Shown here: positions 52,522-63,200 of the stretch, piece after piece
Layout of the letters: each line of letters begins with the position of its first letter
Numbering within the stretch: the first letter of the stretch is position 1
DNA from: Methylophaga sp.
GTDB lineage: Bacteria > Pseudomonadota > Gammaproteobacteria > Nitrosococcales > Methylophagaceae
DNA: 64,000 bases
Direction of reading: 5' to 3'
Assembly: GCA_020831825.1 (NCBI GenBank)
Contig: JAFIFW010000010.1
Coordinates: 49,243-113,242 of the forward strand
Notes under the pieces: model-generated
The model's input: only the letters and a program-made list of their open reading frames with translations
The model's database searches: none
What the model was told of the DNA's origin: nothing
Program-made: the position numbers and the translations under genes

Positions 52522-53925
52522 TTAATTCTCTTTGAGTTTTCGGGTCAGCGTATTTCTGCCCCAGCCGAGCAGCTTGGCAGCTTCTTGTCGTTTGCCTGCG
52601 GTTTTCTCAAGTGCCACTTCCATTAACAGCTGTTCAACCATGGGCACCACATCTGCCAATACGCCTTCCTGACCACTCAACGCCCGGGCAGATGCCCATT
52701 GTCTGAACAGGTGTTTCCAGTCGCTGTTACCACGCCCGGTGTTTTCTGAGGTGTCCACGGTCAACTCGACCGGCAGGTCATCCATTTCAACCACTTGGCC
52801 GGGTGACATCACGGTCAACCATCGACAAGTATTTTCCAGTTGTCGGACATTACCAGGCCATGATAACTGAGAAAGGTAATTTTCAACTTCTGTTGAAACG
52901 CTTTTCGTGGCCATATCCAGCTCACGGGCTGCCTTGGTCAGAAAATATGACACCAGCGCCGGAATATCCTCACGACGTTCGCGCAGGGATGGAATGTGGA
53001 TTCGAATGACATTAAGACGGTGAAATAAATCTTCACGAAACTCTCCCCGCTCGACACGTTGTTCCAGATTTTGATGCGTGGCTGCGATAATCCTGACATC
53101 AGCCCTGACAGCAGAATGTCCACCTACCCGAAAAAACTCTCCATCGGACAACACCCGCAACAACCGGGTTTGCAACTCAAGTGGCATATCTCCTATCTCA
53201 TCGAGAAACAGGGTTCCACTATCGGCTTGTTCAAAACGTCCTTTGCGCTGCACATGTGCACCAGTAAAGGCCCCTTTTTCATGACCAAACAATTCTGACT
53301 CCATCAATTCTTTTGGAATTGCCGCCATGTTGAGTGCGATAAATGGCGCCTGCCGTCTTGGACTGTGTTTGTGTAGCGCATGTGCGACCAACTCCTTGCC
53401 AGTACCGGATTCACCGTTGATGAGCACCGTGATATTGGATCGCGCTAATCGGCCAATCGCGCGAAACACCTCCTGCATAGCCGGGGCTTCGCCGATAATG
53501 TCATTTGAAACACTGATTTGTTCGGCAGGGTTGTGGTGTTGTGACTGATGGTGCGCAATAGCGCGCTGAACCAGTTCTACCGCCTCATCCACATCAAACG
53601 GCTTGGGCAGGTATTCAAATGCACCGCCCTCATAGACTGAAACGGCACTGTCCAAATCTGAATAGGCAGTCATGATGATGACTGGTAAGTCTGGATGTTG
53701 CTGCTTTATATCCGAAAGCAACTCAAGTCCATTGATTCCCGGCATCCGAATATCACTGATCAGAACATCAGGTCGTTGACTGTCAGCCTTGTTGATTTCA
53801 TCGGATACCGTGTCGGCAGTCTCAAAGGCACGCACACTGATATCTACAGCTTCCAATGCCTTTTGTAATACCCATCTAATCGAACGGTCATCATCAACTA
53901 TCCATGCTATTGCTTTAACGGCCAC
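52522..53925 (-). CDS. ntrC: Nitrogen response regulator NtrC (GlnG)
   Basis: 467-residue sigma-54 activator. The receiver domain opens AIAWIVDDDRSIRWVLQ and has its phosphorylation aspartate in DVLISDIRMPGI. The AAA+ domain carries the Walker A GESGTGKE, GAFTGA (ELFGHEKGAFTGA) and LFLDEIGDMPLE. The Fis-type helix-turn-helix closes it (RQEAAKLLGWGRNTLTRKLKE). It is turned on by NtrB and activates glnA. The start is a GTG overlapping the ntrB end by 11 nt, suggesting coupled translation. Confidence 0.97.
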   Translation of the reverse strand: MAVKAIAWIVDDDRSIRWVLQKALEAVDISVRAFETADTVSDEINKADSQRPDVLISDIRMPGINGLELLSDIKQQHPDLPVIIMTAYSDLDSAVSVYEGGAFEYLPKPFDVDEAVELVQRAIAHHQSQHHNPAEQISVSNDIIGEAPAMQEVFRAIGRLARSNITVLINGESGTGKELVAHALHKHSPRRQAPFIALNMAAIPKELMESELFGHEKGAFTGAHVQRKGRFEQADSGTLFLDEIGDMPLELQTRLLRVLSDGEFFRVGGHSAVRADVRIIAATHQNLEQRVERGEFREDLFHRLNVIRIHIPSLRERREDIPALVSYFLTKAARELDMATKSVSTEVENYLSQLSWPGNVRQLENTCRWLTVMSPGQVVEMDDLPVELTVDTSENTGRGNSDWKHLFRQWASARALSGQEGVLADVVPMVEQLLMEVALEKTAGKRQEAAKLLGWGRNTLTRKLKEN

Positions 53926-54970
53926 GAGCTAACTCCAAAGGAAAAATCACTGAAAATATGGTTTCACCAGGATGACTACTGCAGGCGACAGTGCCCCCAT
54001 TTCGCTGAACAAGATTTTGCACCAGATACAGTCCAAGTCCTGTGCCATCAGCACGCCCTGTCACTAAGGGATAAAAAAGACTGTCCTGTAAGTTTTTGGG
54101 GATACCAGGTCCGGTATCCTGAACTTCAACCAGCACACCTAGGCGGTGAAAACTCTTGTCGATGGTAATATTGCGCTGTATACGAGTACGCAGAATGATC
54201 ACCCCGGCGCCATGCATCGCCTGCACAGCATTACGGACGATATTGAGAAATATCTGAATCAGCTGATCAAAATCCGCAAACAAATGAGGAATACTGGGAT
54301 CGTAATCGACTTTGAAGCGCAGTCGCTCGTCCACTTCGATATCAACCAACTGTCGCACACGCTGCAATACCTCATGAATGTTGACTGTTTGTTTTTCCGA
54401 TTGTTGATAAGGACCAAGCATTCGATTCATCAGATTTTGCAGACGATCAGCCTCACTGATGATGATGCGGGTGTATTCCTTGAGATCGTCAGAGTCGAGC
54501 TGACGCTCCAGTAGTTGTGCGGCACCTCGCAAACCTCCCAAAGGGTTTTTGATTTCATGTGCCAGACCACGAACGACCTGTTGTTGGGTGTGCAGATTTT
54601 CATCACGATTAATACGTAACTGATAGTCCAGTTGGGAGAGCTCTACCAGCAGAAATGACTCATCAATATCCATCGGTTTGATCGCACAGTCCACCATGAT
54701 CTCACCGTTAGCTGGCAGAAAAAGTTGAACCTCCCGCTCGATCAGTGGTTGACCGGTTTTGATCACACGATCAATGCTTGCAAGCAACCTCACCTCTCCG
54801 GGAACTAAGGTTTGGAAAGGTAAGAACTCCGCCTGACGCTGACTTATCTCGAACATCACTTCGGTCGCAGTATTGATGTAACAAACACGCAGCGTACTAT
54901 CCAGCACCAATACCGCGGTGGAGAGATTTTCCAACACATCACATGAGGCAATTTTTTTATTGAATTTCAT
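53915..54970 (-). CDS. ntrB: Nitrogen sensor histidine kinase NtrB (GlnL)
   Basis: 351-residue soluble kinase, without membrane helices. A PAS domain (LENLSTAVLVLDSTLRVCYINTATEVMFEIS) leads. The phosphoacceptor histidine lies in RGLAHEIKNPLGGLRGAAQLLE, and the ATP-binding N and G boxes in IFLNIVRNAVQAMHG and GRADGTGLGLYLVQNLVQRNGG. GlnB would control it through the kinase-phosphatase switch. An NtrC-type site lies upstream. It follows the DUF4124 gene by 200 nt. Confidence 0.96.
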   Translation of the reverse strand: MKFNKKIASCDVLENLSTAVLVLDSTLRVCYINTATEVMFEISQRQAEFLPFQTLVPGEVRLLASIDRVIKTGQPLIEREVQLFLPANGEIMVDCAIKPMDIDESFLLVELSQLDYQLRINRDENLHTQQQVVRGLAHEIKNPLGGLRGAAQLLERQLDSDDLKEYTRIIISEADRLQNLMNRMLGPYQQSEKQTVNIHEVLQRVRQLVDIEVDERLRFKVDYDPSIPHLFADFDQLIQIFLNIVRNAVQAMHGAGVIILRTRIQRNITIDKSFHRLGVLVEVQDTGPGIPKNLQDSLFYPLVTGRADGTGLGLYLVQNLVQRNGGTVACSSHPGETIFSVIFPLELARGR

Positions 54971-55136
54971 TCAATCGAGTTCCAGAACATGCCCCGATGA
55001 ATGCAATAATCGCTCCACAAACTCGCGTTTCATAAGGGTATATCACTAAGCGATTGATTTGCTGTGAAATCATAACGGCTCAGCATGAGAAAGTTCTGGC
55101 TAAGATAACAGATTTTTAGGTTGTGACACTTACTTG

Positions 55137-55153
55137 AGCACCGAAATGGTGCA
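55137..55153 (-). promoter_or_regulatory. NtrC-type binding site upstream of ntrB
   Basis: TGCACCATTTCGGTGCT is a dyad matching the TGCACCANNNTGGTGCA pattern at all but two fixed positions. It sits after the DUF4124 stop, about 170-185 nt before the ntrB ATG. It probably lets NtrC regulate its own operon. I could not fix a promoter. Confidence 0.75.
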
Positions 55154-55170
55154 GACAGAAACTCAACCAG

Positions 55171-55803
55171 CTAAGGCTCAGCTGGCTGGGCATTAAACCC
55201 AGGCACAGTTGGAAAACCAGGAATACCCTGAGGTGCTAACTGTTGTTGGTTTTGTTGATGCTGTCGCACTGTTGCACGATGCAAGTGGAAAATAATCGTC
55301 TCGCTGCTGGCGAGCGTATTACCCTGTTCATCAATCACTGTTGCCATCAATTCATGACTGCCGCGGTCAAGGTGCTGTAATAGAAAGCTGTTGGTCGGTA
55401 CTGGTGAGCCAACCAGCCTGCCGTTGAGTGTCAACTGCACCAGATGTCCGAGCTGTTGTTGTAGTTCAGGTTGAATCAGCACATCCACCGCGACATTGCC
55501 GTCGTTGATCCATACGCTCTCATCAGCAACCGGGTTGACGATGCTCAGAATATAGTCAGGTGAGAGATCAGTGAGCAATTCATCCTGGAGCTCATCAGAC
55601 GATTCGTCTGTTGCATCAAACAAATCGCGTGGAACAGGAACAGGAGAATAGCCCGGAATGACGTCTACGATAACCCGTTCAGCGCCTGGCAACTGCTGAT
55701 CACTGAACAAAACCGCCCCTGTCTCATCAACGGATCGATAAATGGCTGTCTCGGCATAGGCGCAAGAGCACAATAAAAAAATCAATGAAATGGCTGATTT
55801 CAT
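55171..55803 (-). CDS. DUF4124-domain periplasmic protein
   Basis: 210 residues with a signal peptide (MKSAISLIFLLCSCAYA) followed at once by the DUF4124 motif AIYRSVDETGAVLFSDQQLPGAERV. The middle part is beta-rich, and a Gln-rich tail (QHQQNQQQLAPQGIPG) follows. The family usually lies between glnA and ntrB in gammaproteobacteria, and its role is unknown. I chose the ATG at 55803, with TTGGAA upstream; the frame extends to 55839. Confidence 0.87.
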   Translation of the reverse strand: MKSAISLIFLLCSCAYAETAIYRSVDETGAVLFSDQQLPGAERVIVDVIPGYSPVPVPRDLFDATDESSDELQDELLTDLSPDYILSIVNPVADESVWINDGNVAVDVLIQPELQQQLGHLVQLTLNGRLVGSPVPTNSFLLQHLDRGSHELMATVIDEQGNTLASSETIIFHLHRATVRQHQQNQQQLAPQGIPGFPTVPGFNAQPAEP

Positions 55804-55848
55804 AGTTCCAAGCATAGGCCACTGTTGGTTGATGCGCAAGAATCCACG

Positions 55849-55887
55849 TCACAAAAAAAACGCCCCCGAATGGAGGCGTTTTTGTGA
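55849..55887 (-). terminator. Terminator after glnA
   Basis: CACAAAAAAAACGCC and GGCGTTTTTGTG flank a small loop and give a stem with T-tracts on both strands. It separates glnA from the DUF4124 gene. Confidence 0.88.
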
Positions 55888-55905
55888 CTGCACATGTCGG
55901 TCAAA

Positions 55906-57315
55906 TTAGACGCTGAAGTACAGATCAAACTCTGCCGGATGTGTCTCCATACGCAGACGGGTAACTTCTTCCATTTTCAATGCGATATAGCCATCGATCA
56001 TGTCATCGGTAAACACGCCACCTTCAGTCAGGAATGCACGATCATTGTCGAGCGCTTCCAGTGCTTGATCAAGTGCATGACAGACCTTAGGTATGTTTGC
56101 AGCTTCTTCAGCAGGAAGGTCGTAAAGATCCTTGTCCATCGCATCGCCAGGGTGAATCTTGTTTTTGATTCCGTCCAGCCCCGCCATCATCATGGCTGAA
56201 AATGCCAGGTATGGATTGGCTGATGGATCAGGGAAGCGAACTTCAATACGACGGCCTTTGGGATTGCTGACAAAAGGAATACGAATCGAGGCGCTACGGT
56301 TACGTGCTGAATACGCCAGCATGACAGGTGCTTCAAAACCTGGGACCAGACGCTTGTAGCTGTTGGTGGATGAGTTAGTGAATGCGTTCAGTGCACGGGC
56401 GTGTTTGATGATACCACCGATATAGTAAAGTGCAGTTTCAGACAACCCCCCGTATTTGTTACCGGTGAACAGGTTTTCACCACCCTTGGCTAGTGATTGA
56501 TGCACGTGCATACCACTACCGTTGTCACCCACTAGTGGTTTTGGCATGAAGGTCGCGGTTTTTCCGTAAGCGTGAGCAACGTTGTGAACAACGTATTTCA
56601 GAATCTGCACTTCGTCGGCTTTTTTGACCAGCGTGTTGAATTTAGTGCCGATTTCACATTGACCCGCAGTTGCGACTTCATGGTGGTGAACTTCAGTAGT
56701 CAGCCCCATTTCTTCCATGGTCAAGCACATGGCTGAACGAATATCCTGCAATGAATCGACGGGGGGCACCGGGAAGTAGCCGCCTTTTACGCTTGGACGA
56801 TGGCCTTTGTTACCATCCGGGAATACTTTTTCAGTGTTCCATGAAGACTCATCAGAGTCGATTTTATAAAAAGAACCTGAAATATCACTGCCCCAGCGTA
56901 CATCATCCAGAATGAAAAATTCTGGTTCCGGACCAAAGAAAGCAGCATCTGCTAGACCTGTTGATTGCAGGTATGCTTCGGCACGTTTGGCAACACTGCG
57001 TGGGTCACGCTCGTAACCTTGCATAGTTGCAGGTTCAACAATGTCGCAACGGATGATCAACGTGTTGTCATCCATAAAAGGATCCATCACCGCAGTGCTT
57101 GGATCCGGCATCAGAATCATGTCTGATTCGTTGATGCCTTTCCAGCCTGAAACTGATGAACCATCGAACATGGCACCTTCAGAGAAAGTATCTTCGTCAA
57201 TGCCATGGGCAGGATAAGAGACATGCTGCTCTTTACCGCGGGTATCGGTGAAACGGAAGTCAACAAACTTGACGTCCTGGTCTTTGATCATCTGAAGCAC
57301 ATTTTCGACTGACAT
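55906..57315 (-). CDS. glnA: Glutamine synthetase, type I
   Basis: 469-residue dodecameric GS-I-beta that makes glutamine from glutamate and ammonia. Signatures: [32 protein letters not shown] and the [17 protein letters not shown] block. The adenylylation tyrosine lies in [13 protein letters not shown]. The ATG at 57315 has GGAG nine bases upstream. Transcription should depend on sigma-54 and NtrC (see the sites at 57374-57456). It ends at a strong terminator. Confidence 0.98.
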   Translation of the reverse strand: MSVENVLQMIKDQDVKFVDFRFTDTRGKEQHVSYPAHGIDEDTFSEGAMFDGSSVSGWKGINESDMILMPDPSTAVMDPFMDDNTLIIRCDIVEPATMQGYERDPRSVAKRAEAYLQSTGLADAAFFGPEPEFFILDDVRWGSDISGSFYKIDSDESSWNTEKVFPDGNKGHRPSVKGGYFPVPPVDSLQDIRSAMCLTMEEMGLTTEVHHHEVATAGQCEIGTKFNTLVKKADEVQILKYVVHNVAHAYGKTATFMPKPLVGDNGSGMHVHQSLAKGGENLFTGNKYGGLSETALYYIGGIIKHARALNAFTNSSTNSYKRLVPGFEAPVMLAYSARNRSASIRIPFVSNPKGRRIEVRFPDPSANPYLAFSAMMMAGLDGIKNKIHPGDAMDKDLYDLPAEEAANIPKVCHALDQALEALDNDRAFLTEGGVFTDDMIDGYIALKMEEVTRLRMETHPAEFDLYFSV

Positions 57316-57373
57316 TTAAATTCTCCACATTGATAACTGCACTTGTGTGCAAAAAACACTCGCCATTTACACA

Positions 57374-57389
57374 GCACAAAGCTTGCCAA
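57374..57389 (-). promoter_or_regulatory. Sigma-54 promoter of glnA
   Basis: TTGGCAAGCTTTGTGC has GG and GC exactly ten bases apart, the -24/-12 pattern. The start would lie near 57362, leaving about a 45-nt leader. Confidence 0.85.
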
Positions 57390-57410
57390 CTTCTGAGGAG
57401 CGTCAAATCA

Positions 57411-57424
57411 ACCATTTAGGTGCA
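57411..57424 (-). promoter_or_regulatory. NtrC site 1 upstream of glnA
   Basis: TGCACC-TAAA-TGGT resembles the NtrC half-site pair and lies just upstream of the sigma-54 promoter. Confidence 0.65.
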
Positions 57425-57442
57425 AGCAAACTACACGCGTGA

Positions 57443-57456
57443 GCCAAAATGGTGCG
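57443..57456 (-). promoter_or_regulatory. NtrC site 2 upstream of glnA
   Basis: GCACC-ATTTT-GGC is a second NtrC-like dyad, spaced three helical turns from the first (32 nt). Two such sites act as an enhancer in relatives. Confidence 0.65.
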
Positions 57457-57485
57457 AATATTGATGTTGACGCACAATAATGGTG

Positions 57486-57713
57486 CTATGCACCAACCCG
57501 GACCACGATATAAATCAAATCATCCTTGTCTTCGATGCTCACCAGACTGTGACCATGGATTCTGGCCCAGGCTGGAATATCGTTTTTGGTACCAGGATCG
57601 GTACAAACAACGCAGAGTGTATCGCCAACGGCCAACTCCTTCACTTTATTTTGTGTACGAATCACAGGTAACGGACACAACAGTCTCTGACAATCAAGTT
57701 GGTGATCGCTCAT
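57486..57713 (-). CDS. TusA-family sulfurtransferase
   Basis: 75 residues. MSDHQLDCQRLLCPLPVIRT contains the CPLP motif, whose cysteine carries persulfide sulfur. A beta-alpha fold follows (LAVGDTLCVVCTDPGTKNDIPAW) and it ends VRVGA. The ATG at 57713 overlaps the stop of the PP-loop gene (ATGA), so they are coupled. It may hand sulfur to that enzyme. It is not certain to be TusA proper, since that usually acts with TusBCD. Confidence 0.88.
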   Translation of the reverse strand: MSDHQLDCQRLLCPLPVIRTQNKVKELAVGDTLCVVCTDPGTKNDIPAWARIHGHSLVSIEDKDDLIYIVVRVGA

Positions 57714-58765
57714 ACGTACCATTCCGCAGGTATTGCCTCGCTTGCGAGCGGACTCACTACGAGATTTTGTGTGCCGTTATCAGGCAAAGTCAGTTCGATT
57801 TCAACCCGCTCAGCAGTTCGGCCCTGGCCAAACCGCGCTACCACGGATGCTGCCGTTTCGACATCATGATGATTTTTGAACTGACCGTCGATTAATGCCA
57901 TCGGACCATTATGGCTGGTTGAGTACAAACTGGGATATTGTTTGCGATAACCTTCGAGAAATTTGCTCTCTCCGGCATCCCGAGCAACGATCACCTTGAA
58001 GTGAGGCTCCGGTCGAAGGTGTCTACCGACCTTAAGCAGCATAATGTCATCCAACTCATAATCACGACTGTGACGTGCTTGCCAGAGATCAACCAGCTTG
58101 CTGGAATACTTTTCATCGGTCAGAAAACAACAGCCACCAGCAGGCGTGGCAAAATCGTTGAGTCCGTATTGACGCGCCAGAGCGATTTGCGGCTTGCGAT
58201 TTCTGCCGTGAAAGTCATAAAGCTTGGCACGATCCACCCAGCCTTCTCGTTCAGGCAGGGTTTCAGGTAAATTTTTGGCGCACAGTGGCCGCAGCAAAAT
58301 ATCATCAGCCCCTGACTCACGGGCGATGATTGGCATTGTGCGTTTGAGTTGTGATTTTGGTCTTTGGCCTATTACCTCACCGGTAATGATGAAGTCAAAA
58401 CCCTCCTGATGATTGGATTTAACCCATTCAACCGCTTTACCCACCATGAATATCTTGCAGTCGAGGCAAGGATTCATATTGGCGCCGTATCCATGTTTGG
58501 GGTTGAGTAATACGTCCTTATACTCCTCAATCACGTCGACAATATGCAATTTGATACCCAACTGTTCGGCCACCCACAAGGCGTTATTGCGTTTTTCCTT
58601 GTCTTTGTGGTGATTACGAATTGCGTGCGTATGCCCCTCGACACAAAAGCCAGTGAAAAAGTTAATGCCCTCGACTTCGATACCTTGTTCCTGAATCACT
58701 CGCACCGCGAGCATTGAATCCAGTCCACCAGAGATCAGTGCGATTGCCTTGTGTTGCCGCGCCAT
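57710..58765 (-). CDS. PP-loop ATPase of tRNA sulfuration type
   Basis: 351 residues. The ATP-pyrophosphatase loop is ALISGGLDSMLAV at about 8-20. Cysteine motifs that could carry sulfur are NPCLDCK and PAGGCCFLTDEKYS. GEVIGQRPKSQLKRT is a further family block. It lacks the THUMP and rhodanese parts of ThiI. I recall related proteins annotated as predicted tRNA thiouridylation subunits; the exact substrate is unknown. It sits 1 nt after tldD and overlaps the TusA gene, making a likely sulfur-relay pair. The ATG at 58765 was chosen by the MARQHK start. Confidence 0.83.
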   Translation of the reverse strand: MARQHKAIALISGGLDSMLAVRVIQEQGIEVEGINFFTGFCVEGHTHAIRNHHKDKEKRNNALWVAEQLGIKLHIVDVIEEYKDVLLNPKHGYGANMNPCLDCKIFMVGKAVEWVKSNHQEGFDFIITGEVIGQRPKSQLKRTMPIIARESGADDILLRPLCAKNLPETLPEREGWVDRAKLYDFHGRNRKPQIALARQYGLNDFATPAGGCCFLTDEKYSSKLVDLWQARHSRDYELDDIMLLKVGRHLRPEPHFKVIVARDAGESKFLEGYRKQYPSLYSTSHNGPMALIDGQFKNHHDVETAASVVARFGQGRTAERVEIELTLPDNGTQNLVVSPLASEAIPAEWYV

Positions 58766-58766
58766 C

Positions 58767-60212
58767 CTAAGCCGTTCCACCTACTGTAATGGCGTCAACC
58801 TTCAGCGTTGGCTGCCCGACACCCACCGGAACGCTCTGTCCTTCTTTGCCACAATTACCAACACCGCTGTCCAGTGCCAGATCATTGCCGACCATGCTGA
58901 TGCGGTTCATCACTTCAGGGCCGTTGCCAATCAAAGTAGCGCCCTTGACAGGTCGGGTTATCTTCCCATTTTCAATCAAGTAGGCCTCGCTGCTGGAAAA
59001 GACAAATTTTCCGGAAGTGATATCAACCTGGCCACCACCAAAATTAACCGCGTAAATGCCTTTATCAACTGAGGCGATGATCTCCTGAGGATGAGACTCT
59101 CCCGGTAACATGTAGGTGTTGGTCATGCGTGGCATCGGCAAATGAGCGTATGATTCGCGTCGACCATTGCCTGTGCTGTGCATCCCCATCAGACTGGCGT
59201 TTTGCTTGTCTTGCATGTAAGCGGCCAGACGACCGTTTTCAATCAACACCGTACGCTGAGTAGTCACGCCTTCATCGTCAACATTCAACGAGCCACGACG
59301 ATGCATTAAGGTGCCATCATCAACCACCGTACATAGCGAAGAGGCAACTTGCTGGCCCATTTTGCCAGAGAAAGTTGAAGTGCCACGGCGATTGAAGTCG
59401 CCTTCAAGACCATGACCAACAGCTTCATGAAGCAGTACACCTGGCCAACCAGAACCCAGCACCACCGGCATCGTCCCTGCGGGTGCCTCAACAGCATCAA
59501 GATTCACCAATGCCTGTCTAACAGCTTCACGTGCATAGCTCTCGGCAGTGTTCTGCTCTACAAAAAAACCATAATCAAGGCGACGACCGCCACCGGCACT
59601 GCCACGCTCACGTCTGCCTTGATGTTCCACAATGACACTGACATTCATTCGGATGAGTGGACGTATATCCGCTGCATAAGTCCCGTCAGAGGCTGCCACC
59701 AGCATGGTGTCGACCCCACCGGCCAAAGTGACGGTCACCTGTTTAACACGCGGATCTGCAGCTCGCGCTGTAGCATCAGCCTGTTTGAGTAAATCCAGTT
59801 TTTCGGCTGTGCTGAGAGAACTTAAGGGATCATTCTCGCAGTAATACCTGGTGATTGGCTGTTGACGCTTCCAGGCCTGGCACTGAAGATTTTGACCTTG
59901 TCTTGAAATAGCCCTGGCCGCTTTTGCAGCATCATTCAGCGCTGCCGCCAGCAAGTCGTCAGAGTAGGCGAAGCCGGTTTTTTCACCACTGCAGGCTCGA
60001 ACGCCTACGCCCTGATCAAGGTGATAACCACCATCCTTGATGATACCGTCTTCAAGCACCCAGCTTTCTTGCCTTGATTGCTGAAAATACAGATCAGCGT
60101 AATCCACGCCTTTGCTGAGTGTCAGAGATAAGGCATTGTGTAAATCCTGTTCTGACAGGCCTGTTGGAGCAAACAGTTGTAACTCCGCCTGTTCGAGGAT
60201 AGATGTTGTCAT
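58767..60212 (-). CDS. tldD: Metalloprotease TldD
   Basis: 481-residue zinc metalloprotease acting with TldE (PmbA) on small peptides such as microcins and antitoxins. The zinc motif [18 protein letters not shown] is clear, and [35 protein letters not shown] closes the active-site region. It follows yhdP after 76 nt and precedes the PP-loop gene. tldE is not in the window. Confidence 0.96.
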   Translation of the reverse strand: MTTSILEQAELQLFAPTGLSEQDLHNALSLTLSKGVDYADLYFQQSRQESWVLEDGIIKDGGYHLDQGVGVRACSGEKTGFAYSDDLLAAALNDAAKAARAISRQGQNLQCQAWKRQQPITRYYCENDPLSSLSTAEKLDLLKQADATARAADPRVKQVTVTLAGGVDTMLVAASDGTYAADIRPLIRMNVSVIVEHQGRRERGSAGGGRRLDYGFFVEQNTAESYAREAVRQALVNLDAVEAPAGTMPVVLGSGWPGVLLHEAVGHGLEGDFNRRGTSTFSGKMGQQVASSLCTVVDDGTLMHRRGSLNVDDEGVTTQRTVLIENGRLAAYMQDKQNASLMGMHSTGNGRRESYAHLPMPRMTNTYMLPGESHPQEIIASVDKGIYAVNFGGGQVDITSGKFVFSSSEAYLIENGKITRPVKGATLIGNGPEVMNRISMVGNDLALDSGVGNCGKEGQSVPVGVGQPTLKVDAITVGGTA

Positions 60213-60288
60213 AGAGTGATGGCTAATGAACTTGGAAAACGCTGATCATACCAGAACAAAGGAGCCGTCGGATGGCTCAGCACTTTGT

Positions 60289-63200
60289 TCAAGGAGTTGT
60301 GCTTGCCGGTTGAGACTCTTTCTGTGATGTCGAACGTGATATTTTCAGTTCCGGATCATCCCACGGGCCAGTCAAGTCATAGCTGTAGCTAATCACATCG
60401 ACGATGTCTCTATCGAATAATCTTCCTGCAATCCTGTCAGCCAGAAAAATCGCTGTGCCCGCTGCCAGCCCGACCGGGCCACCCGCCACAGCCCCTGCCA
60501 ATGGTAAAGTGGATGAAACACTGGGGGTGACCCTTACTTTTTGCTTGTAAGTTCGTTCTATTAAGTTGACCGAGCCGGTCACCGCGATGTTCGCACTATC
60601 ACCACGCATAACCAGATTATCTGTCACCGCAATTCCCTCGGCAAAAGTGAAGTTGCCGTTAATGCCCGAGAAGCCCATCCCTTTACCAAAAAAATCACTG
60701 AAATCAAGCAATAACCTGCGCGGCAAGGCAGCAAAGCTCAATAAGCCGAAAATTCTGCCCGCCGCACCGGGCTCGATATCAAGCAATCGCCCCGAACCGA
60801 CATCAATCATCAATGAACCTTCCATGGTACGTTGAGAAAAATCAAGTGGATCGCCCGGCCAACTCAACGCTACTTGCAGCTCAGCCTGATTAGCCTCAAT
60901 TGCTTGCTGATAACCAAAACTGGCCAGCAAACCGCGCAAATCATTTGACTGTGTTTCAAAACTCAAGCGGGTCACATCGCCTGCCGTCAATTGCTGCCAA
61001 ATACCCTCTGCATTGAACTGGTAGACCTCTGAACTCAGGCTGAATTTTTCCAGTTGCCATTGATGCCCCGCTCGCTGTGCAAACAAATGCATCTCACCCA
61101 GTCGCATGTCGTTGATTTGAAAATCACGTACCTGAACATTCATTGATGGCCATAATGGGCGTGGTGTTGGCAGGATCAAAGATTCTGTTTCTTGCGACAG
61201 CTGCTGTTCTTCCGCTTCCGGCCAGTGGAATACCAGTCGATCAAAGTCCATTCTCACCGCAGCTCCCGCTGCCAGGGCATCTGGAATCACAACTTCGCCA
61301 CGCGCTTTCTCGGAGCCAATATTGAGCTTCCACTCGTCTGTCGATCGGCGAAGCTGGAGATTCACTTGTTCAAACTGCTGCTGTTGCAGTGCCAGTCTGT
61401 CTACTTGCAAGTCAATCAGATCAGGGTAGTACGGTGTTTGTGGTGTCCCGACACCAGCAAACAACTGTGACCAATCCAGCCATTGCTGAACATCAATCAT
61501 GCTCAGCTGTCCTCTGATCACAAAATCATTCATTGGTTCAGCAGCCTGACCACCACCCAATTCCACTCGAGCTAACAGCGCCTTGTCTTCGATACGCCAA
61601 TTGGCGTCTATCAACTTATCAAGATTGACACTCAGGGTCGGTCCTTGGCTGGTTTGCCGTGTGGAGAATCGAAGCGGCCGTGCCTCGTCAGCAGCTTTGC
61701 CAAAGGGTTCTGGCATGTCGATTTGCAATCCTTTGAGATCTGAAGAAACCTCCAGATCAACATTGAAGTCACCCATCGAAAATTCTCGGATAGCTAAATC
61801 AACCCTGAAATCAAACAAACCATTAAAAATGCCTGGCGGAATTGCCTCAAACTCCGCAATCACTGCCTGTGAGTTCAAGCTGCCTTTGGCTGTCACCAGT
61901 GTGTAATCATCCTGCGGTTGAATATCGACGATTGCTGGAGCTCCAAAAATCAGCGCTTTCATAGCCTCGCCAGAAACACCATCGTTATCAAAATCCAACA
62001 CACCTTCAATCTGTTGCAGACCTAAGCCAGGCTTATCAACCAGATTCAGCGATGTGCCGGTCAGATCAAGTCGCCCTTTCACTAAGGTTTCATAGGGGTC
62101 GGCCAAGGGTACATCCAGGACCAATGACAACTGGCTACTACCTTGTGCTGAGAAAGCATCAGCCACCGGCCCAAAACGGGGCTTAAGGGGGCTTGCATTG
62201 AGAAAATTCAGCACCTTGTCAATATCTCCCTCAACATCACCGATGACATTTAATTGAGCACTACCCACGATCACATTTTCAATCAATACGTTGACATCGA
62301 TAAAGTCTAGCCCCGCGATGGTGCCCGACTGACTGGAAACACGAACCTGGTTGCCATCTCCGTTCAGCTGGCCGGAAACTGACTTTAACTCTGGCCAACC
62401 ATCGGCATACAGCAAAGTCGCATTTTCTACCTCAATATCGATAAGGAAGGCACCAGTGTCACTGTCATCGAAGGGAAACTCCGCCAGATTGCCTCTGACG
62501 ACAACACTACCCTCAGTGACAATGCCATCAATAAACGCCGGAGCCGCCCATTCAAAAAAGTCTTCGTCCACAATACTTTCGGGAACATAGTTCAGCCAGC
62601 GGTTGGCGATGACATCCTGCAGATTCACTGTTATGTCACTGAACAGCGATTCCTGCTGTTGCTGCAAAGTGCCCATCACCTGGAGATTCAGATCATCGTT
62701 CCACAGATGCAGACGATCTACCGCCAGCAGCCAGCCATCATCATTGACTTGCCAGTTGATTGCTCCGCTCAAGGAGTCAAGGTAGACAGCGTCCGGTAAC
62801 AAGTCCTGCGGGTAAAACGTCAATGCTTTGCTATTGAGTTCGAGCGACAGCTTTTCAGCTTGCCAATCAATGTCAGCGCTGAGGCCAGTCAGGCCCGGCC
62901 AATCCTGCCATGGCAAAAAGGCAACGTTCTCCAGTGACAGCGCAGCTGTCTCAAGCCCATATTCCGGGTGAAAACGAACTTTCAGCCGGTGCATGTCGCC
63001 AGCCGGTCGTTGTTGTTGCAACCACTCGGGCATATCTTCCAGCAATACTGCAATTGCACTCAGATCACTCAAACGTAAAAACTGGCTGTCTGCATCGAAC
63101 CAGCCGTCCGGATCTTTACTGACACTAAATGAAGTTTCTGGCCAGCTCTCACCAGCCATTATCAGGCGCAGATTGTCGCCAGACACAGACCATTGACGCT

